From contig JAPTYO010000007.1 in assembly GCA_036873135.1 (NCBI GenBank), forward strand, positions 2,710,763 through 2,774,762: a DNA stretch of 64,000 nucleotides. The letters are read 5' to 3'. Both the position numbers and the translations under genes were made by a program. Shown piece by piece: positions 49,314 through 58,954 of this stretch. Within the stretch, counting starts at the first letter, position 1. Every line of letters starts with the position of its first letter. The DNA comes from Clarkia xantiana subsp. parviflora (taxonomy: Eukaryota > Streptophyta > Magnoliopsida > Myrtales > Onagraceae). Below the pieces are notes generated by a model. The model saw only the letters and a program-made list of their open reading frames with translations, had not been told where the DNA came from and did no database searches.

Positions 49314-50974
49314 ATGCTTATGCAATTGAAAGTATTTTTCCTTTTATTTTTGTCCGTACTGGTCTTTACCACAAATGCTCAAGTTTTCGATATTACAAAA
49401 TACGGCGGGAAAGGAGATGGGAGTACCGATTCAACTAAGGTAGTATAATAATGTAGCTAGCTAATTCATTCATACATTAAACACATATCAAATGCATTTC
49501 AATACTTGTTGATCATGCGTGTGCTTTATTGTTCTACTAATGCATCTAGTAATCTCAATGTTTCACATTGGTAAAAAAAAAAAAAAAAAAGGCACTACTC
49601 ACTGCATGGAAGGAGGCATGTGCATCAGCAAGTCCAAGCAAAATTTTAGTTCCTAAAGGAAATTTTGTAGTGGGGTTGATTAAACTGCAAGGTCCTTGTA
49701 AAAGTAGCATAGGACTTCAACTTCAAGGAACCTTAAAGGCTCCAGCTAATCCAAGCCAGATTAAGGGTCCAGTGTGGTTCAAAATAGATAAAGTCGACTT
49801 ATTAACTGTTTCTGGAGGCGGAATCTTTGATGGACAAGGGAAATCGTCTTGGGTGCAAAATGATTGTCACAAGAATGGGCCTATCTGCAAAACTCTTTCA
49901 ATGGTAAGATATGTACAAACTTTCGCAATTTCTTTTTTTTTAGAAGAAATATTTTATTATCCTGAGGAAAAAAAATATCTTATACTTACAAAAAAATAAA
50001 CATTTAGTAATATATTTCAATAATTCAGTTTAATCTCCTAAACGACAGTTTCTTGTGTTTGTTGATAAACGAGCAGAATTTAATGCTTAATGGTGTCACC
50101 AACAGCATCTTGCGAGATGTTACAACATTGGATAGCAAGAATTTCCATGTCAACGTTATAGATTGCAAGAATTTAACATTCGAGCATTTCAAAGTATCAG
50201 CAGCAGAAACCTCTGTTAACACAGACGGAATCCACATAGGTCGTTCAGATGGAGTCAAAATCATTAACTCAGAGATCAAGACTGGAGATGACTGCGTCTC
50301 GATAGGGGATGGGAGCAAGAATATTAACATCACGACTATTACTTGCGGTCCAGGCCACGGGATTAGCGTCGGCAGTCTAGGAAGATACAAAAATGAGTTG
50401 CCAGTTATTGGTGTTTTCGTAAAGAACTGCACACTCACGGGTTCAAAATTTGGTGTTCGAATTAAGACTTGGCCCAACTCAGAACCTGGAGAAGCCAGTG
50501 ATATGCATTTTAAGGACATTATAATGAATGGTGTTGGGACACCGATACTTATTGATCAAGGATACTGTCCATACAACAAATGCACTGCGCAGGTAACTTT
50601 TGGGATTCTTTTATTTTCTTTTTTTATATCCAAAGTTATATAAAAAGTTTGATTCAAAGAATTAAAGTTCTTCTAATAAAATATAAAAAATGCCTTTGTT
50701 ATATAGTTGCTCATTTTCTGCTTAGGTACCATCAAGTGTTAAGTTAAGTAAAATTAGCTTCAAGAGTATTAGAGGAACTTCTTCAACTCAAGAAACAGTT
50801 AAGTTAGTCTGTAGCAAGAAATTTCCTTGTAGTGGAGTGGAGCTCTCAAACATCGATCTTAAATACAGTGGAAAGGGAGGACCTGCGACTTCAATTTGTG
50901 AAAATATCAAGCCAACCATCACAGGAAAGCAGAACCCACCCATATGCAGCCATGCTGCTGCAAAAGCTTCTTAA
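49314..50974 (+). CDS. Exopolygalacturonase, GH28 (400 aa)
   Basis: Secreted pectin-degrading enzyme that hydrolyses terminal galacturonic acid from polygalacturonan; this clade is typically pollen-expressed. Four exons in phase: 49314..49439, 49592..49903, 50077..50592, 50726..50974. Signal peptide at 1-23 ([15 protein letters not shown]), mature start near [14 protein letters not shown]. All four GH28 motifs are present: [23 protein letters not shown] and RIKTW, carrying the three catalytic Asp, the His and the Arg/Lys. The C-terminus has the PPIC cysteine typical of the family. The first ATG is used; a second lies two codons on. The acceptor of intron 1 is preceded by about 18 A instead of a pyrimidine tract, but the model needs it to join GDGSTDSTK to [10 protein letters not shown], a junction conserved in the family. 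Confidence 0.93.
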
Positions 50975-51962
50975 ATTCTACGTAATGTGCAAGTTGTATT
51001 CTTCATGTGATAATGCATTTTAGTATTATTAGTATGAATATGGATATCTTCTTTAGCCTAGAAAATTAATTATTCCTTTTTGTATGGGTTGGAGGATTAT
51101 GTTTAGTATATTAATAAATAATCCGTTTTTATAAATTGTGATATCGTTAAAAGAATGTTAATTCCTACTCGATCCTTTGTAATTAGCTCTATATCAATTA
51201 ATTTTTTTTATCTACCTTTTTAATTTAGTTAACTTTGTTTAATGTATTCCAGTAGATGCTCAAATGATGGCGCCATCATAACTCTGACACTTTTTTTCAC
51301 TAATCTTCATAATACTATTCAAGGTCATGTACCAGTCGTATTCTCTATATATAACAGTACTTATGCACAAGTAAGGCAACACATGGCTGCTTCAGATTGT
51401 TTACTTTATGTTACAATAAGCTTTTCTTAATCTTTGTGTTAAATTGAATTTGTAAGATTTACACTAACATTTATGGATCAATTATGATTTTCTTGTTAAT
51501 CTATTGTCAGTCACTGTGATTCCCTGAACCTTTGTGAAGAGTGAATGCCAGGGAGACAAGGGAGTGATGGTTGAGCTGTTATAAATGTCTTGAAAGCAAA
51601 TTTTATCAAACTTGCACACGAGAAAGCAGGGCTTTGAAAATATTAACAAGCAGGGCTTGTTAATCAAATCTATTTCAATTGGATCAATGATTTTTTTTCA
51701 GTTTATTAAATTAGATTGTATTCTGAATTAGACTTATTCATTGTGGTAAAGAAAAAAAAAATTTTCTTTCCCACACAAATTGCTTTTGAAAATCTATTTA
51801 ACGTCTTCAAGTTTTCATTATCATACATTGATGTAATCATATAGATTTTACTACTAATATTGAAGCAATAAAATGAAACCCTTATTTATTTTTGATTGTA
51901 TTTTTTTTTATTACATTCTCAATTAGTAAATTTAAATATTGCCGCACGTGCCAAATTCACTA
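50975..51962. other. 3' flank of the polygalacturonase gene, spacer
   Basis: AT-rich. The first 150-200 bases are likely 3' UTR (AATAAATAATCC near 51112). No supported gene. Short frames at 51242-51430 and 51667-51482 show no domain. Confidence 0.4.
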
Positions 51963-52660
51963 GTAACCTATGAAATGTCAATTTTCAACTTTGTTGATAT
52001 AAGAGGTCTCCGTCAATTTTTTCCGTTAAAACTGACAGAATTTGCTCACATGCAAGCATGTAACCAGAAATAAACTTAAATCCTGAAAATGCCCTCCGAC
52101 CAAAGTGTGCCCCCTCACATGCTCGACTCGAAAAGACGAAAATGTCCCTTAAAGCAAAAAAAAATCATTCTTCTTCGCCGGAAAACACCGTCGGTGACCG
52201 CCAAGGCCGCCCAAAACTCCGACCAGAGCCACAGAGCTCCAGGTCGGGGCCACAGAGCTCCAGATCAGAGCTCTGGGCTCTGGTCGGAGCCGCAGAGCTC
52301 CGACCTGGAGCTCTGTGGCCCTGTCCTGTGGCCACAGAACTCCGATCTGGGCCCAATCGGGGTCGGGCGGCTCTAATCGGAGCCGTCCAGCCCCGATTGG
52401 TGATTGCCGGTGTGCTTGGATGGAGGTGGCGGTGGCCGGAGCCGTAGAGGCAGTGGCCTGAGCCATGGTGGTCTTAATTTGACTTCATGGATAATTTTAT
52501 TATTTCACATTTTCTATTAAATAAAAAATAATAAAAGGGGTAAAAGGGTCAGTTCATACAATTGTGTTAAATTTAACCCTAAACCAAAATTCAACAAAGT
52601 TGAAAATTTAGACATTTCAAATTAACTTTTAAAAATTCAGCCATCTCCATTTCAGACATG
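51963..52660. mobile_element. Foldback MITE family F2, copy 4, with GC-rich core
   Basis: The left arm starts AACCTATGAAATGTCAATTT and the right arm is the inverse of ATGTCTGAAATGGAGATG..AAAGTTAATTTGAAATGTC, the same words as copy 2 at 15565-16086. Termini are worn and no target duplication is seen. The centre, about 52170-52465, is strongly GC-rich, with many CAGAGCTCC/GGAGCTCTG repeats in both orientations. Open frames on both strands through it are composition artefacts. Confidence 0.65.
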
Positions 52661-53054
52661 CATTACAGGGGAGTTGTTGATCATATTGTATGCAAATTCA
52701 ATAGCTTCTATCCCGTTGCGTATGTTATGCAATCAAAGGGAAAAAACTTCAAGTGGGCAATTTTCTCCCTTTTGCAGAAATTTAACGGACGCTGCAACAG
52801 GCAGAATTCAAAATTTCAAACTGCACAAGAGTAAATATCTCAACATTAATAAAGACTGAGTTCATACATCAGACACCTAAACTGTGCTCAACTCTAACCA
52901 TAGTAATAACCACTTAATAACAGCCAGCCTTCCCAAGTGTTATTTTTAGGTACTAATGATGATGAAACACATTCTTTTTTCATCTTTCGGAACGTTCCCA
53001 CGCACGATCCAGGAAGGAAGGACAATGCTTTCCCAAAGAACCAACCAGACAGGA
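52661..53054. other. Spacer / possible MORF 3' UTR
   Basis: Lies between the F2 element and the last possible exon of the MORF gene. Its right part (52860-53054) is less AT-rich and reads as the 3' UTR of the minus-strand gene. Confidence 0.4.
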
Positions 53055-53361
53055 TCAATACCTCCGCTGCATAAGCCACATAATAATTTACAAATTTCGT
53101 TAGATCTACATTATTATTATTATGACTCTAGCATACACTTTGAAAGAAACAATCTTGACCCATCAATGAGGAACCCATTTATTAAAATTATATAATTCCC
53201 ACATCTCATTAATTTTCTTGATATCATATGTACATAAATTTCGGTAGTAAAAACCTATCCATTTTCGCTTCTCTTCCAAATGTGTTATAAAAAGATAACT
53301 TTGTATCCACGTACACTACTCCCCAACTATTTTCAAGCAAGACCAGTGCAATATACTAAAA

Positions 53362-55288
53362 CTAAACCGAAATTACCTGGTATGTCCCTGCCTGTTCTCC
53401 TGAGGCATCATTCCTTTGTTCTGCTTGGTAGGACCTCGGCGGTTCTCCTTGCGCAGAGTAACCACCCTGTCCAAAAGACCCACTTCCTTGTCCATAAGTT
53501 CCAGCATTCCCTCCTTGACCATAAGGCCCAGGATTCGCTTGGCCATTATATCCACCTCCATTAGGGTTTTGTCCAACAGGTCCACCTGCTGCAGGAGGAG
53601 AATAGTTCAAGTTGTTGTTCGGTACTGGTGGCATATCCCTTCTCTCTTGGTTGTAATAATTATTAGGATTAGGATTAGGATTAGGATTCTGCTGCATCTG
53701 GTTGTAGTTTCCCTGAAAACCATCCCTCCCTGGAGGAGGGTAATTAGTCATTGGCACGGTATCTCTTGCTGGTGGCTGCCTGAAATTTTCCTGTGGAGGA
53801 TAGTTCGGACGAGGCTGTCCAGGGTTACTTGCATCCCTTTGCATTGGTGCTCCTTGATTCTGCTGCTGAGGATAATTTGGAGGCGGTCCATGATTCTGGG
53901 AAGGATAGCTTGGAGGAGGCCCCCCATATTGTTGGGGGTTTCCTTGTCTGTTCGGCATTCCACCACCTCCTTGCCTATCAAACCTCGGTTGATCAAAGTT
54001 GTTTCTGTTTCTATTGTAACCTCCTCCACCACCTTGCCTTCTATATTGAACAGGGGGTGGTCTTGGTGTTATAAATCCATTCTCATACTTGTCACCTAAT
54101 AATTGAACATAATAATCATCAAATGTCATGTAAATGCAAAAGTCATTATCATAGTTAGATCCTACTTTTCAATGTCGTTTTAAGATCATTTTGTAAAAAA
54201 TTAAAGCATACCTCCATACTCCTTGTTTTGAGGGTCTATGTATGAATCTGGTAATATAAAGACAACTCCAGGTACACCTGCAAAAACCAAAAATCAATCT
54301 GGTCAACATTTGATTCAAAGATATGAAGGTGTACGAACAAGTCACACCATTACCATAGGGCAGAAAAGGCTATCATTCATTTGTAAGATGACACTTTGTG
54401 CCAAAAGAAGTGGAAACTAATCCTCCATTCAACAAATTGAGTATGGTCAAATTTCATGTATCCATCTTACAAGACTAGATGACATCATAGTTACCTCTGA
54501 ACTGCTCAGATTCTGCTTCAGTCATCACAGCCTGAAATCCCTGATATGTGGTTGTGCTACACGCATACATTCTCTGTTTTGCTTCTTCCACACTGAAATA
54601 CAACAGATGTATCAATGCAAGTTTTTGAATCATACACCACACGTGGAAATTGACATTAGGCGTATAGGCAGACAAAACCATCCGTTTATCTATTTTTACT
54701 ATTCGCTGAATTCATCAGACATCAGAAGATGAGTATGCATAATGCAAAAGTTCTACACTTGGAGCCTCATTGCCATCAGCACCTCAGATAAATTTTAATT
54801 ATAATTTTCACAAAAAGTTATCTTTGATAACCTAATGGAGCTCCTACACTCAAATTTTCCAAGAAAAAATGAAGACAGTACGCTCATGTTTTAGAGTAAA
54901 GATGTATAAACCTTATTTTAAGTCCTTTGGCACAAGTTTCCTCGTAAGTGCGGACCATTTCCTCAGGAGTAGGCCTTGGATCTTTCGGGAAATCCATTGT
55001 GATGAGCCAATGGTTGTAATCACAACCTTCGAAGAGGATTGTGTCCGGGTCAATTTTGTCGGCATCGTTGATATTACTGTATCTTGATTGATTCGACAAA
55101 AGCGACAGTGGAGATGACCTGAACAGCCGCAACTGTATCAGAGAAGGAGAAAACACCGCTGAGGCCAGTGAAGACCGTGGTACAGGGGCCGGAGCTTCAA
55201 TGGCTACATGAACTGGAGAGCACATACATCTTTTGGCGCGGGAGAGTGAGCTGAGGGCTCGACGGAGACGAAGAGCGCATAAAGCCAT
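53362..55288 (-). CDS. MORF1-like organellar RNA editing factor (424 aa)
   Basis: Multiple organellar RNA editing factor (MORF/RIP family), which binds PPR proteins to promote C-to-U editing, here probably in mitochondria. Exons: 55288..54912, 54592..54495, 54277..54212, 54095..53362. Order: Ser/Arg-rich transit peptide (about 1-60); MORF box (about 83-185: [64 protein letters not shown]); then a low-complexity tail rich in Gly, Pro, Gln, Asn and Tyr, with an NPNPNPNPN run. The MORF box matches Arabidopsis MORF1 most closely. As drawn, the last exon reads through to TAG at 53364-53362. Splicing from the donor at 53377/53376 to an acceptor at 53066 would end the protein with RRY and a TGA at 53057-53055. 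The gene is head-to-head with the CCDC137-like gene. Confidence 0.9.
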
Positions 55289-56384
55289 AGCTGCGAGAAG
55301 CAGAGATGATGAGGCGGCAAGGAGTGGTAGCCAAAACTGAGAGACGGCAAGAACAGGGTTTAGGGTTTTAGTAATTGAGACTTGAGAGAGAAGAGACTTC
55401 TAGAAGCGAGAGAATCTATCCAGTCCAGGTAGATGGGTCGGTAAGGCGAGAAAACCGCGGACTTCACTATAATACTACGACGGTAGTATAACTCATAAAA
55501 ATGTTGCTATATTTATATTTGTAAATATTCTTCTTAAGTCCTTTGTTATTTAAATGAGTTATTCCACTCTTGATGATTATTTATTTTTTCACCGGCATCC
55601 AAAGTAAAATAATATATATTCCCCTACTTCCTATTCTTCTTATCTTAGTAATTATAAATAGTAAACATGAGGCGAAAACAAAATTCGTTTGGTTTAAAAA
55701 TTGGAGAAATTTTTTTTTTTTGGCCAAAAAAATTGGAGAAATTGATCCGGACCATACCGTACTAACAATGTTCGATCGGATTTTCAGACATATTGCTACT
55801 CTAGTTCAATTTTTCTGACTGACTCGCTTTTTAAGTTTTGAGGTCCATAGACTGAACCGGCCATTAAATTAATTGTATATATATAATATATATTATATTA
55901 ATTAATTAATATAATTAATTAACTGATTCAATATAAATTATAAATAATTCTTTCTACTTTTATTTTTTATTTTATTCGACTATATTAATGGATATTATTT
56001 ATCTTTTCAGTTTGATATGACCTATGAATTGTGAGAATTTTAAATGTTAATAAAAAATTTATTTTAGAATTTCGATTTAAACCGAAAGATCATAACGAAA
56101 AATTGTACAAATTGACGAATTATATTTACTTAAACGGTTTTTTAGTCGATTGTTTTTATGATTAAAAATTGGACCGAAAATATAAGTATTCGATCGAAAC
56201 AATCTGTCCGTAAGATATTTTCTACCGAAAAGGACTTAAGGTGACTTTTTAAAAATAAGAGCCCTAATCTTTACAAACGTAGCAATATATTTTATAAAGT
56301 ATTATACTAACATAGTATGTAGTCAGGTCCGTCCGCGAGTAGAACAGTGAACCCACACATCAGAGCGAAGAGAAAGAGAAAGAG
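55289..56384. promoter_or_regulatory. Shared 1.1-kb region between divergent genes
   Basis: Separates the start codons of the MORF-like gene (minus) and the CCDC137-like gene (plus). The ends look like leaders (balanced composition; purine-rich AGAGAAAGAGAAAGAG before 56385). The middle (55500-56270) is AT-rich with a TTAATTAATTAAT tract near 55895-55925. It could act as a bidirectional promoter; no TATA box is clear on either side. Confidence 0.45.
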
Positions 56385-58630
56385 ATGGTAGGGAAAGGAC
56401 AGCGGCGGAGAGAGAAAAACTATAAGGCGGCGCATGGAGGGAACAGCCGGCTACCTCCGCCTCCGGATCCCTCAAAGCTCGAGGCTTTGCCTTCTAAGCT
56501 TCGTCAGCTCATGTCTTTGACTTCCTCTCTACTTCCACCTCAAGGTACGATACTGTTGCCTGAATGTATGTGTTAGGTTTTTTCTATGTGGCTTATATAA
56601 GTTCGATTGATCCCCAGGTTCCTCAAAGGTTCCAAGGGACTCTGATGTGAAGAGAAAAGAACGTGGCGCCTCTGATATCAGTGACAAGGTTTGTGGTTTT
56701 AGTTCAAATTGAAATATCTCATGATTCAGTTTCAAGTGTTAGGAATTGGAATAGTGTCGTGTAATTGCATACTGGAAATTAGGGAAGCTATGTTGTAAGC
56801 ATCAAGCTGTTCAGTTTTATCTTAATGGTGATGAGTCTTCGGAAACTGAGCAGCTCAGATGAGCTATTTTGATAAACCTGCTAAATTGTAATGCTTCCAG
56901 TGCTTAAATTTGACTCAGTTCCTTTTCTATTCAAAATAAATTTGTGTCTTCTCATTATATATAGAATGTTTTTCATTTTAAATTGGGCGTATATGCTCCC
57001 ATTGTGTCATATTTGCTGGATAAGTTGTTTTTCAGTTATTTGCCTCAGCTGAAGGAGCTGCTTTTCTGTAATATATGGATATTTTATAGCTGAGTCATAC
57101 ATCTGAGTAGCTTGGCCTAGGAAGTCTATCTAGAATGATTTTAATTTAGGTTGATAAAATAATTGTGATGTATAAACAAGAAGTAAGCTCGATACCAGTG
57201 TTTTTTAATTGAATATCTGATTCAACTAGTTACCCCATTTTGGTGGATCTTCATCATCCCTTGGTGCACATCCTTTCTTGTTAGACTTAACTGGAAAATA
57301 AGGGAAATTTTTTATATCATGGCAAAACTGTGGGGTCATGTTAGCGTGGAAGGTATCAGTGTCTTACTTAATTCCATCTGCTGATTAGTCTTATCATCGT
57401 CACTATTTGATGGACAGAGATCTTCTGCAACTGATGGAACCTTGCAAAAACATAAACCCCGTGTTGATTCCCAGAACAAAGAGGAAGGTGACAAAAAGAA
57501 AAAGAGGAAGAGAAAGAGAGCCCAGGTAGAAGACCTCCGCTTCCAAGATATGGATGGACTGGGTGTCAAATCTAAAAGGAAGGAAAAGAAGAAAGAGCGC
57601 AAGAAAGAGTAATGTTTTCTTTGGAATCTCTTATACTATATATTTCCCATCCATAACTTTCACTCGGATTACTTGTTTCTGATCCAAGTTTGGTTTGTTC
57701 ACATAGTAAGTTGAGCTCATAAAATTCTATTCAAATAAGTAATGTAGTCCTGGGTCTGGGTATCCAAGCAAAAACACTTCTGTCATTAGTTCGTACAATG
57801 TAAAGTGCATGGCCTACATGATTGGTCTCTCTAAGCTAACAGTAATTCATGGTTCAGTGGATAAAGGCTTTTCTGGGCACCTTCCCTAGAATATGAACTG
57901 ATTTCATCAACGTTCCTAGTCTCATTCCATACTTTTTCATTCAGACCATTCTTAAGTGATTCAGTTGATGCCTGGTATATGGAAAATTATGTTAGGACTT
58001 AAGAATGGGGTATATAAAATACATGTGTAGCTTACTAAAACAACCATGCGCCGGATTTTGCATAGCTGCTAGGTTGGCCACAAGGTTATACTAGGTCGAG
58101 GCAAGATAGTAACTAGATTTTTCATACTTCAGTAGGAATATCTGTTGCTGTAGAAATTGTATTCTACAAACATAAAAAGGTAGAGTTTTTTTATCTATAC
58201 TTCATTTATCTCATTTCCCATTAAGTTAAGTTTACTGATATTTCTGTGAATATGTTCATCTGTTTAGGAGGGAGGCCAAGAAAAAGAAACAGAAACAGGG
58301 TAAAAGCGACGATAACGACTTCCCAGGACAGGACAAGGTCAGATTCGGTGAAGTGGTTGAAGCTCCACCAAAATTGGTTGCCATTCCAAAGGTATTACGG
58401 TCACTCAGTTGACACAAGACTAAAAGAGAATTCCTTATTTATTTATAGTCTTTTATTCATCATGTAAAGTATTGATCTCGGTCTATCTTATGAAGGCTGG
58501 GAAGATACAAGCTTCCAAAGAAAGGCTTCGCTTACAAGCTGTAGAGGCCTACAGGAACCGCAAGGGATGGGAATCAAGGCCGGGCAGCTACCGTCCTCCT
58601 ATAGTAGATACGCTGTTGCAATCTTCTTAA
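56385..58630 (+). CDS. CCDC137-like basic protein (226 aa)
   Basis: Small, highly charged, probably nuclear or nucleolar protein. Five exons in phase: 56385..56544, 56618..56688, 57418..57608, 58268..58391, 58496..58630. It opens with a basic stretch (GKGQRRREKNYK), has Lys/Arg-rich blocks (KKKKRKRKRAQ, KSKRKEKKKERKKE) that look like nuclear localisation signals, and ends with the conserved part: DKVRFGEVVEAPPKL followed by ERLRLQAVEAYRNRKGW. The FGEVV-PP-L motif is shared with animal coiled-coil domain-containing protein 137, so I assign it to that family. The function of the plant protein is not established. The ATG at 56385 is the first in frame. It is tail-to-tail with the P450 gene, stops 325 bases apart. 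Confidence 0.85.
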
Positions 58631-58954
58631 TTCATAGCCTTCTTTTTTGTCCGTGTTGGTTCTTTCACTTTGCTAAATCACTGTAGCTTCAAATCTTGAT
58701 CTTTTTCAGATGAAAAATATATTGAGGACTTTCTTCTTGTTGTATGAAAAAAGACATCTTTTAGAGTTATATATGATTAGTGCCATTTACGTGTCACCGG
58801 TTGGTGTAGTTGATTATCACGTAAGTCCCTGATTTATTTCATCACAACATTACCTGTTCATCAAGACAAGAAGAGATACATGAGGTATGTCTTGTCCTAC
58901 AACATTTTGCAGCAATGAATGCTGTTATAACAGTAGTATGTATATACATGGAAT
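58631..58954. other. Convergent 3' UTR region
   Basis: Only 324 bases separate the stop codons of the plus-strand CCDC137-like gene and the minus-strand P450, so their 3' UTRs are likely to overlap or abut. No other feature is seen. Confidence 0.5.

Noticed and set aside
52089..52466. Overlapping open frames of 95-105 codons on both strands
   Set aside because: They run through the GC-rich core of an F2 foldback element, are Pro/Ser/Arg-rich from composition alone and have no known domain.
53655..53692. Interstitial telomere repeat
   Set aside because: The unit is TTAGGA, not the plant telomere TTTAGGG, and it encodes an Asn-Pro run in MORF.
53416..54099. 227-codon open frame on the plus strand
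   Set aside because: It is the antisense of the Pro/Gly-rich last exon of the MORF gene; low-complexity codons keep the other strand open. No domain and no splice support.
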